Source: Salinirubellus salinus (GTDB lineage Archaea; Halobacteriota; Halobacteria; Halobacteriales; Haloarculaceae). From it: 64,000 bases of DNA. The stretch lies in assembly GCF_025231485.1 (NCBI RefSeq), contig NZ_CP104003.1, forward strand, positions 2,418,001 through 2,482,000, written 5' to 3'. The notes beneath the pieces were generated by a model. It saw nothing but the letters and a program-made list of their open reading frames with translations. It did not search any database and had not been told where the DNA came from. This document shows positions 8,773 to 16,711 of this stretch, one piece after another (positions within the stretch are counted from its first letter, which is position 1; each line of letters begins with the position of its first letter). A program made the position numbers and the translations under genes.

Positions 8773-9363
8773 TCAGGCCGAGGCGTCCGACCCACCGCCC
8801 GCTCCGTCGCCGCTACCGCCACCGAACCCACCGTCCGCGTCACTCACGTTCCGCGCCCACGGCGCGTATCTGGTCTCGGGCGCCAGCCCCCGCGTGGCCC
8901 CGGAGCTGTCCGAGTCGGCGTAGTGCCCACTCACCAGCACTCCGTCGTAGGTGACGAGCAGCGTGTAGCGGTCGGTCACGTCGTCGGTGAGGTTCACCGT
9001 CGCGTTGTAGCGGGTCTCGAGGTAGCAGTCGGGCGTGCCCGAGCCCCCCCGGCGCTCGACGTCGAGGACGTACCGGTGCTCGCCGATGCGCTCGAAGTCG
9101 GCAGAGAGGTCGGTGGCGTTCGACCGGACCGGGACGGTCGTGTTCACCGAGAGCTTTCGCCCGCCTGCGACCGGGCGGGAGACGGTCGAACTGTTCGACG
9201 TGCGAGCGTCGCCACAGCGGGTGTCGAACGTCTGGAACGAGCCGAGTTCGGTCGCCCCGAACGCGGGGTCGGTGGGTCCGAGGCCGGTCAGCGCGCTACA
9301 GCCGCTCGTCACGAGGAGGGCGACGAGGGCGACTGCCGCGAGGCGGCGCTTCGGTGGGACCAT
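8773..9363 (-). CDS. Predicted secreted lipoprotein, function unknown
   Basis: A 196-aa exported protein. The N-terminus MVPPKRRLAAVALVALLVTSGC is a signal peptide with the lipobox VTSGC, so Cys22 would be lipid-modified and the protein anchored on the outside of the membrane. The mature part is acidic, with several NxS/NxT sites and two more cysteines (RCGDA and PDCYLE) that could form a disulfide. The C-terminal tail is rich in Gly, Asp and Ser. I do not recognise the fold. It lies between hisS and the cupin gene on the same strand. Confidence 0.65.
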   Translation of the reverse strand: MVPPKRRLAAVALVALLVTSGCSALTGLGPTDPAFGATELGSFQTFDTRCGDARTSNSSTVSRPVAGGRKLSVNTTVPVRSNATDLSADFERIGEHRYVLDVERRGGSGTPDCYLETRYNATVNLTDDVTDRYTLLVTYDGVLVSGHYADSDSSGATRGLAPETRYAPWARNVSDADGGFGGGSGDGAGGGSDASA

Positions 9364-9417
9364 ACCGGGGCTACCGGAGCCGCCCCGAAGTAGTCACCGG
9401 AGGCCCAAACGGGCGTT

Positions 9418-10734
9418 TTACCCCTCGTAGTCCTCGTACGTCGGGCGGCCCTCGCTCGGCGGGAACGAGTCGAGCGGCGCCTGTGTCTGGTCGCCCGTCC
9501 CCATGTCCTTCAGCGTGACCACGTCGTCCGCGAGATCGCGCTCGCCGACGATGACCACCGTCTCGGCCTCGATGCTGTCGGCGTAGCCCATCTGCGAGCC
9601 GAACCCGCGGCCCGAGAGGTCCGTCTCGACGACGTGCCCGAGCGCGCGCAGGTCGCCGGCGACGTCGGCGGCGACGTCGAGCACCTCGTCCGAGTCGCCG
9701 GCCGTGAGGACGTAGTAGTCCGTGCTGATGGCCTCCTCGGGGAAGACGTCGGCCACCTCCAGCAGTTCGGGCAGTGTGGAGTTCATCACGCCGACGGCGA
9801 ACCCGACGGCCGGGGTCGGCTGCCCACCGAACTGTTCGATGAGGTCGTCGTAGCGCCCACCGCCGAAGATAGACCGGGAGACCCGACCCTTCGCGTCGAA
9901 ACACTCGAAGACGACGCCGGTGTAGTAGTCGAGGCCGCGAGCGGTCTCCAGCGAGACGGTGCAGACCTCGCGGGCGCCGAGGCGCTCGGTCTCCGCGAGG
10001 ACGTCCCGGAGGTTCTCGACGGCGTCCTCGACGCGCTCGGTGCCCGCGAACTCGACCAGTTCGTCGAGGTCACCGCGGGTGAGGAGTCGGTCGAACTCCT
10101 CGGCCTCCGCACGGGAGAGGCCGGCCTCGGTCAGCAGGCCGTAGTACTCCTCGGTCTCGATCTTCGCGGACTTGTCGACCGCGCGGATGGCGGCCTCGGT
10201 GTCGACCGCGTCGTCCATCGACTCGAACAGGCCGCCGAGGATGTCGCGGTGTGAGACCCGGAACTCGAACTCCTCGGCCGGGAGGCCGAGTTCGCGCATC
10301 ATGTCCGCGGCGACGGCGATTATCTCGGCGTCGGCCCGCGGGTCGTCGGTCCCGAAGGTGTCGACGTTCGTCTGGTAGAACTCGCGGAACCGGCCCTGCT
10401 GGACCTGTTCGTAGCGCCAGAACGGGCGGGTGGAGACCCACTTGATGGGCTTGCTGAGCGCCTGCTGGCGGGCGACGACCATCCGCGCTACCGTCGGCGT
10501 GAGTTCGGGCGTGAGCGTCACCATCCGGCCACCCTTGTCCTCGAAGGCGTACAGTTCCTCGACGATCTCGTCGCCGGACTTGTCGGTCCACATCTCCGCG
10601 CGTTCGAGCCGTGGCGTGCCGATCTCGCGGAAGCCGTAGCGACGCGTCACCGCCTCCACGCTGTCGATGACCGCGCGGTGGGCGGCCATCTCCTCGGGGT
10701 AGAAGTCACGGAACCCCTTCAGACCCTGGTACAT
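9418..10734 (-). CDS. hisS: Histidyl-tRNA synthetase
   Basis: Class II aminoacyl-tRNA synthetase that charges tRNA-His. The 438-aa protein shows the motif 2 region WRYEQVQQGRFREFYQ, the histidine-binding ARGLDYYTGVVFE, and motif 3 SIFGGGRYDDLIEQFGG with AVGFAVGVMN. The C-terminal anticodon-binding domain begins near STDYYVLTAG. The start MYQGLKGFRDFYPEEM at 10734 is the family N-terminus; the frame stays open far upstream, but that stretch lies opposite pan and is not coding. It is divergent from pan, with starts 156 bp apart. Confidence 0.96.
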   Translation of the reverse strand: MYQGLKGFRDFYPEEMAAHRAVIDSVEAVTRRYGFREIGTPRLERAEMWTDKSGDEIVEELYAFEDKGGRMVTLTPELTPTVARMVVARQQALSKPIKWVSTRPFWRYEQVQQGRFREFYQTNVDTFGTDDPRADAEIIAVAADMMRELGLPAEEFEFRVSHRDILGGLFESMDDAVDTEAAIRAVDKSAKIETEEYYGLLTEAGLSRAEAEEFDRLLTRGDLDELVEFAGTERVEDAVENLRDVLAETERLGAREVCTVSLETARGLDYYTGVVFECFDAKGRVSRSIFGGGRYDDLIEQFGGQPTPAVGFAVGVMNSTLPELLEVADVFPEEAISTDYYVLTAGDSDEVLDVAADVAGDLRALGHVVETDLSGRGFGSQMGYADSIEAETVVIVGERDLADDVVTLKDMGTGDQTQAPLDSFPPSEGRPTYEDYEG

Positions 10735-10890
10735 ACCCGGCCTTCTCGGTGGGTGGTCTGTAACCTTACGGTCCCGTGTCGCCCCGTCACGCGACGGCTG
10801 GCTGGGGACGGAGAACCGCTCCGGGGGGCCGTCGAAACCGGGGGAACCCAAAGACACTTCTAACCACACGGCCCTACGTCGGATGACCAG

Positions 10891-12108
10891 ATGTCGCGCA
10901 GCCCCTCGCTCCCGGACCGGCCCACGCTCGACCTGGACTCGGATATGAGTCCCGACGAGCGGTTGGCCGCACTCCGCGACCACTACTCGGCTATCCTCGA
11001 CGTCCACGACGAACTGTCCGACCAGCTCGACGCCGCCCGCGAGCGTCGCCGCGGCCTCCGCGAGGAGGTCGACCAGCTCCAGCGCGAGAACGACGCGCTC
11101 AAGACCTCCTCCCTGTATCTCGCGACGGTCGAGGAGGTCGGTGACGGCGAGGTCGTCCTGAAACAGCACGGCAACAACCAGGAGGTGCTCACCGACGTGG
11201 GCGGCCCGCTCGGTGACTCGCTCGAGGCGGGCGACCGCGTGGCCATCAACGACTCCTTCGCCGTCCAGACGGTCCTCGACTCCGAGAAGGACGCCCGCGC
11301 GCAGGCGATGGAGGTCGTCGAGTCCCCGTCGGTCGACTACGCCGACATCGGTGGCCTCGAGGAGCAGACCCGCGAGGTCCGCGAGGCCGTGGAGGCCCCC
11401 CTGCTCGACCCCGAGCAGTTCGAGACGGTCGGCATCTCCCCGCCGACGGGTGTCCTCCTCCACGGCCCGCCGGGCACCGGCAAGACGATGCTGGCCAAGG
11501 CCGTCGCCAACCAGACCGACGCCACCTTCATCAAGATGGCCGGCTCCGAACTCGTCCAGAAGTTCATCGGCGAGGGCGCCCGCCTCGTCCGCGACCTGTT
11601 CGAACTCGCCGCCGAGCGCGAACCGGCCATCATCTTCATCGACGAGATCGACGCCATCGCCTCGAAACGCACCGAGTCCAAGACCAGCGGCGACGCCGAG
11701 GTCCAGCGGACGATGATGCAACTCCTCAGCGAGATGGACGGCTTCGACCAGCGCGGCGACATCAGTATCATCGCCGCGACCAACCGTTTCGACATGCTCG
11801 ACCGCGCCATCCTCCGGCCGGGCCGGTTCGACCGCCTCATCGAGGTGCCCGAACCCAACGCCGAGGGTCGCCACGAGATCCTCAAGATCCACACCGGCCG
11901 GATGAACCTCGCGGACAGCGTGGACCTGGAGGCGCTCGCCGAGGACACCGAGGGGTTCACCGGCGCCGAGCTGGAGTCGCTGGCGACCGAGGCCGGGATG
12001 TTCGCCATCCGCGACGAGCGGACCGAGATCCGACGCGAGGACTTCGACGAGGCGATGGCGAAGATATCGAGCGAGGAGTCGGCAGGCACTCCTATTGCCT
12101 TCTACTGA
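10891..12108 (+). CDS. pan: Proteasome-activating nucleotidase (PAN, AAA ATPase)
   Basis: Hexameric AAA ATPase that unfolds substrates and feeds them to the archaeal 20S proteasome. The 405-aa protein has an N-terminal coiled coil (about residues 28-72), an OB-fold segment ([21 protein letters not shown]), Walker A GPPGTGKT, Walker [11 protein letters not shown], sensor AATNRFDML and the arginine fingers in RPGRFDR. The C-terminus ends IAFY. The usual gate-opening HbYX motif needs Tyr at the penultimate position, whereas here Phe is penultimate and Tyr is last. A TATA-like ttctaacc lies about 30 bp before the ATG. Confidence 0.95.
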   Translation: MSRSPSLPDRPTLDLDSDMSPDERLAALRDHYSAILDVHDELSDQLDAARERRRGLREEVDQLQRENDALKTSSLYLATVEEVGDGEVVLKQHGNNQEVLTDVGGPLGDSLEAGDRVAINDSFAVQTVLDSEKDARAQAMEVVESPSVDYADIGGLEEQTREVREAVEAPLLDPEQFETVGISPPTGVLLHGPPGTGKTMLAKAVANQTDATFIKMAGSELVQKFIGEGARLVRDLFELAAEREPAIIFIDEIDAIASKRTESKTSGDAEVQRTMMQLLSEMDGFDQRGDISIIAATNRFDMLDRAILRPGRFDRLIEVPEPNAEGRHEILKIHTGRMNLADSVDLEALAEDTEGFTGAELESLATEAGMFAIRDERTEIRREDFDEAMAKISSEESAGTPIAFY

Positions 12109-12158
12109 ACGTTTTTCGGCTCGGGTCGGCTTCGCCGACCGCTCGCGCAAAAACGTTC
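12107..12158 (+). terminator. Nested inverted repeat after pan, terminator-like
   Basis: Two nested inverted repeats start at the pan stop codon. The outer arms are GAACGTTTTT (12107-12116) and AAAAACGTTC (12149-12158). The inner hairpin is GGTCGGC/GCCGACC with a 3-nt loop (12124-12140). The T-run in the left arm could itself serve as an archaeal T-rich termination signal. Function is inferred. Confidence 0.5.
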
Positions 12159-12270
12159 ACGAAAAAGGCGCTGCTCGCTTCGCTCGGAGCGGGTGAGTGT
12201 GCTGGACCGCGACCGCACGGCACCGCAGTCCATTCAAGGGCGGTGTGTTCACCGATTTGATACGGGTCGG

Positions 12271-12300
12271 TTGCTGAATAGAGAGGGTGTATGCAGCACT
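12271..12300 (+). repeat. Dispersed repeat copy A (right half)
   Basis: Contains the core agagggtgtatgcagca shared with copies near 13291 and 15471. It also contains tgctgaatagag, the reverse complement of ctctattcagca found at 12873. This looks like the right-hand part of a family of short repeats confined to 12.2-16.1 kb. Confidence 0.6.
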
Positions 12301-12333
12301 CGTGGCTCCTCTAGCTTGCCCACCGACACGTGG

Positions 12334-12795
12334 TCAGTACCAGAGGTCGTCGGCGTGGAGTCGTCCGGAGCGCAACCCGTCAGGGCCGCCCCCGAACCGC
12401 GCCTGAAACAAGACGTTCGAGACCGACGGCTCATCAGCCCACGCCCGCGTGCAGTGGAGGCTGTGTTCGAACTCCTCGACGACCGTCTCCTCGGGCACCT
12501 CGAAGACGCTTGAAACGGCATCGACCAGTTCAGTGAACACACCCTCACGACCGAGGGCATCGACCAACGCTGTCGCTTCTTCGGGGGCATCGACGGCGGT
12601 GACCGGGACGAGCTCGCTGGGCACGGCCTTCTTGCTGACTGAGATTTTGACCTCGATCTCGAATCCTTCGGCCTCGGTCTGCGAGACGTTGAGGAAGATG
12701 ACCCGTTCGTCCTCACAACTCGGCTCCACCTCGTACCGCTCATCGCTTCGGACGGCAGCGATGGCGGCAGCAACCTCGGAACGCTGGCCGGACAT
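12334..12795 (-). CDS. Hypothetical acidic protein
   Basis: A 153-aa acidic cytoplasmic protein with no recognised domain. The first half alternates charged and hydrophobic residues (ERVIFLNVSQTEAEGFEIEVKISVSKK), suggesting beta-strands; the second half looks helical and ends with an aromatic tail (LHADDLWY). A TATA-like ttaatat (minus strand, near 12825-12831) sits about 33 bp before the ATG. It lies in an AT-richer accessory stretch and is flanked by short repeat copies. The function cannot be deduced. Confidence 0.6.
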   Translation of the reverse strand: MSGQRSEVAAAIAAVRSDERYEVEPSCEDERVIFLNVSQTEAEGFEIEVKISVSKKAVPSELVPVTAVDAPEEATALVDALGREGVFTELVDAVSSVFEVPEETVVEEFEHSLHCTRAWADEPSVSNVLFQARFGGGPDGLRSGRLHADDLWY

Positions 12796-12870
12796 ATATT
12801 CGTATAACTACGCGTGTAACCGCCCCGATATTAATGTTTGACTCGGAACTTCCTCCCCGCCCGATTCGTG

Positions 12871-12938
12871 CCCTCTATTCAGCAGTGCCCTCACGAGCTA
12901 TTCGGCTTCTGTTAGCAACGTCGTGCGAGATACCAAGG
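12871..12938 (+). repeat. Dispersed repeat copy D (diverged)
   Basis: The segment beginning ctctattcagcagtgccctc aligns along about 60 bp with copy C (15408-15475), with scattered mismatches. It is a degenerate member of the family and lacks the agagggtgtat core at its right end. Confidence 0.5.
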
Positions 12939-13011
12939 GTGAGTTGGTCAGCGGAATTTCGGTGGTCGTCTGCCAACACAATGATTATGTTACACTACTC
13001 AGAGTATAATC

Positions 13012-13188
13012 ATGGAAGACAGTGTCAAGGCCGTAGAGGTAGAGTGCGTCTGTGGCAAACAGACGGTACTGCGCACGCTCGACCCCGCTCAGTCGACCGT
13101 GAGGTGTGATTGCGGAGGTGTCTACGCGCTCACGGTGACTGAGTTGCGTCCTTCGACAGAGAGTAACTCTCGGTCGGAATTGGCGTGA
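13012..13188 (+). CDS. 58-aa protein with two CxC motifs, putative zinc-binding
   Basis: A small open frame with an ATG at 13012 and TGA at 13186-13188. The 58-residue product has Cys12-Val-Cys14-Gly and Cys32-Asp-Cys34-Gly, spaced like the two halves of a zinc ribbon, and an acidic N-terminus (MEDSVKAVEVE). A TATA-like gattatgtta (12983-12992) lies about 25 bp before the ATG, as for leaderless haloarchaeal genes. Small zinc-finger proteins are common in haloarchaea, often with regulatory roles. The role here is unknown. Confidence 0.6.
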   Translation: MEDSVKAVEVECVCGKQTVLRTLDPAQSTVRCDCGGVYALTVTELRPSTESNSRSELA

Positions 13189-13493
13189 TGGACCCCTGTT
13201 TCGCTTCTTGTACTCCCCCGACAAGCGTCCTGCATCCAACACGGCCTTGACGAACGACCGGGCATCTGTCAGTATCGACGTGACCGATACAGAGGGTGTA
13301 TTGAGCACGCGTCCATTGTCGTTTCACGGGCTCCCTGTAAAATCCGCCTCCCGCCCGATTGGTCGAGCCAGGTGTGGGCCAGGACGGAGTCTGCGCACTC
13401 GCGGCAGGGCCAGCGGCCACACCCGAACAGTGCGTCACCAATGCAGAACCACACTCCACCGACCAAAATACGCTCCTGATGGAGCCGAGTGTC
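13189..13493. other. Intergenic stretch with repeat copy B
   Basis: About 305 bp between the CxC protein and the convergent hydrolase gene. It holds one copy of the short dispersed repeat (about 13231-13312). Longer open frames here have no haloarchaeal protein character, and I see no gene. Confidence 0.5.
13231..13312 (+). repeat. Dispersed repeat copy B
   Basis: The right half, tctgtcagtatcgacgtgac followed by cgatacagagggtgtat, matches copy C (15446-15482) with two mismatches in about 37 bp. The left half aligns loosely with the left half of C. Confidence 0.65.
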
Positions 13494-14333
13494 TTAGTCG
13501 AGGAACTGTTCTAGCGCTTCCCGGTACGCATCGGGACGGTCCTGCATCACCCAGTGGTAGGCACTGTCGAGATACTCCGTCTCCACGTTCGGGAGGTCGC
13601 CGGCCAGTCTGTTGGCCCACTCAGTGGAGATGAGGACATCATCACCACCCCATAGCAACAGCGTCGGGACGTCGATGTGGGGAATCGAGTGGGCGACTTC
13701 AAGTGTGTGGTTGGTGTTTGTCGAGATGGCGTTTCGCGCGAGCGCTTGTGGTTCACGGTCACGGTCGAGGAAGGGCGCTTTCATCCCCGCGACGAACTCT
13801 GCGTTATCTTCACCGACCGTTCCCTCGCCGAAGGCGAATTGGAGCTTCGCGTCGACATCCTCGTCCGTCCGTTCACGTGCCTCGTCGGGTTGGCCCAGTC
13901 CGTGGATGAACGGGACGGGCCAGTTGTCGTAGCAAGCAACATTGGAGAGTACGAGCCTCTCGACGCGCTCGGGACTGTGGGCCGCCAGCCGAAGCGCAGC
14001 CCCACCGCCGATGTCGTGGGCGACGATCTGTACTGAGTCGTGACCGAGTTCGTCGAGGAACCCCTCAAGGAGTTCTTCTTGGAGACGCAGTGACCGGTCG
14101 TATCCCCCCTCACCTACGTGTTCGGTGTATCCATAGCCAGCAAGGTCGGGAATTACTGCGTGATCGGCGGCTGTGTATACCTCTCTAAACAAATATCCCC
14201 AGGTCGGAATCCCGTGGATGAACAGGGTTACTGAGTCACCAGTTCCCTCCTCGCGATAGGCAATCTCAAACTCGTGAAAGGTGGTCTCGACGTGGACCGA
14301 ATCCTGCTCTGCCACCCAATCTGTGTGGGTCAT
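13494..14333 (-). CDS. Alpha/beta hydrolase, haloalkane/haloacid dehalogenase-like
   Basis: A 279-aa alpha/beta-hydrolase. The oxyanion-region motif is FIHGIPTWGYLF, the nucleophile elbow is VAHDIGGG with Asp107 where serine hydrolases have Ser, the acid is probably in WGGDDVL and the base His (about 260) is in YHWVMQDRP. An Asp nucleophile points to dehalogenase or epoxide-hydrolase chemistry. The Trp that follows the nucleophile in classical haloalkane dehalogenases is Ile here, so a haloalkane substrate is less certain. The ATG at 14333 is preferred to a GTG at 14342. The gene faces a Bat-type regulator, and matching palindromes lie in front of both genes. Confidence 0.82.
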   Translation of the reverse strand: MTHTDWVAEQDSVHVETTFHEFEIAYREEGTGDSVTLFIHGIPTWGYLFREVYTAADHAVIPDLAGYGYTEHVGEGGYDRSLRLQEELLEGFLDELGHDSVQIVAHDIGGGAALRLAAHSPERVERLVLSNVACYDNWPVPFIHGLGQPDEARERTDEDVDAKLQFAFGEGTVGEDNAEFVAGMKAPFLDRDREPQALARNAISTNTNHTLEVAHSIPHIDVPTLLLWGGDDVLISTEWANRLAGDLPNVETEYLDSAYHWVMQDRPDAYREALEQFLD

Positions 14334-14372
14334 ACGACCCACGGTGGTTTGGGAGAGGGGATAGTACTACTT

Positions 14373-14386
14373 TTGCCAAATGGCAA
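14373..14386. promoter_or_regulatory. Palindromic operator candidate before the hydrolase gene
   Basis: TTGCC-AAAT-GGCAA, perfect 5-bp arms. On the minus strand a TATA-like box (ctatttattgg, 14404-14412) lies about 25-30 bp upstream of it, so the palindrome covers the predicted transcription start of the hydrolase gene. Confidence 0.65.
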
Positions 14387-14455
14387 CGTATCCTGACTTC
14401 ACCAATAAATAGACTCAGAACGATGGAATGCTCGGGAGTAGCCGAAGTATTTAGA

Positions 14456-14469
14456 TTGCCGAATGGCAA
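14456..14469. promoter_or_regulatory. Palindromic operator candidate before the Bat-type regulator
   Basis: TTGCC-GAAT-GGCAA, the same palindrome as at 14373-14386 with one changed base. It directly follows a TATA-like tatttaga (14448-14455) and ends 9 bp before the regulator's ATG. This position fits autoregulation by promoter occlusion. Confidence 0.65.
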
Positions 14470-14478
14470 ATTTTCCGT

Positions 14479-15240
14479 ATGCGCCAGGTACGTTTTGCGC
14501 TACAATACGAGCACAGTCACGATCCGCTCATGGACGCGTTCATCGAGTACCCCGGTCTCTATGCATCATCACTCGACATCTCGGTCTCTACTGCAGGGCT
14601 GTGGCGTATCGACCGGATAGCGGGACCCAGTGATGGGCTCGACGCCGTCGAGAACGTGTTTCTCGACCCGGAGATCTGTAACGAGTGTGAGCCCGCACAA
14701 ACGGATTGTGGTAAATCGTACGAGTACGAGGTCATCGAACGAAGCAGTAACCGATGTACGCTGTATACGAGAGCACGGGGAGAGGGATCCTGTCACTCAG
14801 TTCCATATCTCGCAATCAAGTACTGTGGCAACGGACTCTTCTTCAGCTCCAAGCGCCGGGGAGGAACGAACGAATGGACGGTACTGCTTCCAGACGGAGC
14901 GAATGTTGGCTCGTTGTACGATGCGTTGGACTCCGAATTGTGTGGCTCGCCCCGTATCCATCTCCAGCAAGTAGACGAACCCAGTCACTGGAAAGACGCA
15001 CTGGTTACGAGAGCCGACCTGCCATACGAGCAACGATTAGCCCTTGAGGCCGCAATCGACGCTGGCTATTACCAGACCCCCAAGGGCATCACTCTCGACG
15101 AGTTGAGCGAACGACTGTCATTGCCCCGTTCTACTCTCCGGTATCGCCTTCGGCGTGCGGAAGAGTTCGTAATGACGCAGTTTGAGCGATTTGACTCTCT
15201 GCCGACCTCCTCTCGAGCCAGCCGTTCCGACATCCAGTGA
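14479..15240 (+). CDS. Bat-type (HTH_10) transcriptional regulator
   Basis: A 253-aa DNA-binding protein of the haloarchaeal bacterio-opsin-activator-like family. The C-terminal HTH_10 domain is clear: LPYEQRLALEAAIDAGYYQTP followed by GITLDELSERLSLPRSTLRY and a final amphipathic helix. The N-terminal 180 residues contain cysteines (CNEC, DC, RC, SC, YC) that could bind metal or form a sensor. The TATA-like box 24-31 bp before the ATG suggests a leaderless mRNA. It is divergent from the dehalogenase-like gene and shares the operator palindrome with it, so local control of that gene is likely. The ligand is unknown. Confidence 0.85.
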   Translation: MRQVRFALQYEHSHDPLMDAFIEYPGLYASSLDISVSTAGLWRIDRIAGPSDGLDAVENVFLDPEICNECEPAQTDCGKSYEYEVIERSSNRCTLYTRARGEGSCHSVPYLAIKYCGNGLFFSSKRRGGTNEWTVLLPDGANVGSLYDALDSELCGSPRIHLQQVDEPSHWKDALVTRADLPYEQRLALEAAIDAGYYQTPKGITLDELSERLSLPRSTLRYRLRRAEEFVMTQFERFDSLPTSSRASRSDIQ

Positions 15241-15608
15241 GGTAGGGCCACCCAGAGCAGTTTCACGGGCCTCGTCGAAAGAGGGCACCGACCGAACCAG
15301 CAGGTAGTTACAGCTAACCAATAGCTATCGAGCACCACTACTGATTCGCGCTTTCTGACGAACACTCCATTCGGGTCGTTCGTGCCCACGACTGATGAGC
15401 CACTCGCGCTCTCCATTCAGCGACGCCTTCAACAACTACTCAGACTCTGTCAGTACTGACGTGACCGATACAGAGGGTGTATGCAGCAGTCACTGGCGAA
15501 TCTTCATGAGGTGCCATGCCGAAGGTAGGTATTGGTGTCACAGATGGCCCGAGAGAGGCTACGATCAACCGGAGTGAAGCGAACCCACTCCTCCCGGAGG
15601 ACGGCGGG
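15241..15608. other. Intergenic stretch with repeat copy C
   Basis: About 368 bp between the regulator and the cupin gene. It contains the best-preserved copy of the dispersed repeat (15408-15490). An in-frame upstream ATG for the cupin gene lies at 15516. No other gene is seen. Confidence 0.5.
15408..15490 (+). repeat. Dispersed repeat copy C (most complete)
   Basis: Begins gctctccattcagcgacgcc and ends agagggtgtatgcagcag. The left half matches copies D and E, the right half copies A and B. It therefore defines the full unit of about 80 bp. Confidence 0.7.
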
Positions 15609-15980
15609 ATGACCGTCGAAACAGTCACTCCCGACGAATTAGAGGCCGCCGAGAGCACACCCGGAGTCGTTCGAGAAACAGTGTTCGAAACTGCAAACAA
15701 CGTCATGGTTCGGTCACGCGTCGCCCCCGGAACGACGACGGGCTGGCATCATCACGGCGACCGTCACGTGTACGGGTACGTCATCGAAGGCTCCGGAGCG
15801 GTCGAATACGGATCGAGCGGGGGAGAGACCGCCGAAACCAGTACAGGAGAGTTCTTTTACATTTCTCCAGGAACGGTTCACCGGGACATCAACCCGACCA
15901 GCGAGGAGACCGTCGTGCTTGTGAACTTCGTCGGAACCGGGCCAGCAGTCGTGAACGTCGACGGCCCCGGAGCCGAGTAG
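15609..15980 (+). CDS. Small cupin-domain protein
   Basis: A 123-aa single-domain cupin. Metal-ligand motif 1 is TTTGWHHHGDRHVYGYVIEGSG and motif 2 FFYISPGTVHRDINP. Function is not assignable; proteins of this type range from small dioxygenases to sugar-binding proteins. I prefer the ATG at 15609 because a GGAGG (15596-15600) lies 8 nt before it, although the frame is open from an ATG at 15516. It closes the accessory stretch before the trp operon and is convergent with trpG. Confidence 0.75.
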   Translation: MTVETVTPDELEAAESTPGVVRETVFETANNVMVRSRVAPGTTTGWHHHGDRHVYGYVIEGSGAVEYGSSGGETAETSTGEFFYISPGTVHRDINPTSEETVVLVNFVGTGPAVVNVDGPGAE

Positions 15981-16046
15981 CGAGTCGCCGCGGATGGTAT
16001 GTCCCGGCGATGAGATCCAGCCGGTGAAGACTACGTGACCGAGATG

Positions 16047-16075
16047 CGCTCTCTACTCAGCACGCCCTCGCCAAA
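16047..16075 (+). repeat. Dispersed repeat copy E (left half)
   Basis: gcgctctctactcagcacgc plus the following bases match the left end of copy C, with a few mismatches. It is the outermost copy, just before trpG. Confidence 0.5.
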
Positions 16076-16108
16076 TCCTTCGTAGTCTGGCACTCCAGCA
16101 GCGCCCCG

Positions 16109-16711
16109 TCACACCATCTCGAGGAAGTTCTCGACGACGTCGTGCCCCCGCCCCGTCAGCACGCTCTCTGGGTGGAACTGCACGCACTCGATGGGGTGCT
16201 CGCGGTGGCGCACGCCCATCACGATGGACTCACCCGAGTCCTCCGTGGTCGCCGAGACCTCGAAGCAGTCCGGGACCTCGGTGGCGACCAGCGAGTGGTA
16301 GCGCCCAGCCGTGAACCCCTGTTCGAGTCCCTGGAAGACGCCCATCCCGTCGTGGTCGACAGGGAACGCCTTCCCGTGGACCGGCCGCGGGGCGCGGCCG
16401 ACGGTCCCGCCGTACTCGTAGACGGCCGCTTCGAGGCCGAGACAGACCCCGAGCGTCGGGACCTCGGGCGAGAGCTCGCGCAAGACGGCCATCGTCACGC
16501 CCACGTCCCGGTCGTTCTTCGGGTGGCCCGGCCCCGGCGAGACCACGATGGCGTCGGGGTCGTACGCCCGCACGTCGTCGAGCGAGGCGGTGTTGCGCAG
16601 GACCTCCGTCTCGGCACCGTGCTCCGAGACGTACTCCACGAGGTTGTAGGTGAACGAGTCGAAGTTGTCGACGAACAGCACGCGTTTCGTGTCCGTGTCG
16701 GCGACGCTCAT
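16109..16711 (-). CDS. trpG: Anthranilate synthase component II (glutamine amidotransferase)
   Basis: Supplies ammonia from glutamine to TrpE for anthranilate synthesis, the first step of tryptophan biosynthesis. The 200-aa class I amidotransferase shows the oxyanion motif VVSPGPGHPKND, the nucleophile Cys in LGVCLGLEAA, and the catalytic His-Glu in CVQFHPESVLTG. DNFDSFTYNLVEYV is the usual N-terminal motif. Its ATG overlaps the trpE stop by 4 nt (ATGA), implying translational coupling and matched subunit amounts. It is the last gene of trpDFEG. Confidence 0.95.
   Translation of the reverse strand: MSVADTDTKRVLFVDNFDSFTYNLVEYVSEHGAETEVLRNTASLDDVRAYDPDAIVVSPGPGHPKNDRDVGVTMAVLRELSPEVPTLGVCLGLEAAVYEYGGTVGRAPRPVHGKAFPVDHDGMGVFQGLEQGFTAGRYHSLVATEVPDCFEVSATTEDSGESIVMGVRHREHPIECVQFHPESVLTGRGHDVVENFLEMV

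Noticed and set aside
9418-12150. Very long minus-strand open frame extending hisS upstream under pan
   Set aside because: It is a shadow of pan on the opposite strand. The histidyl-tRNA synthetase N-terminus fixes the start at 10734.
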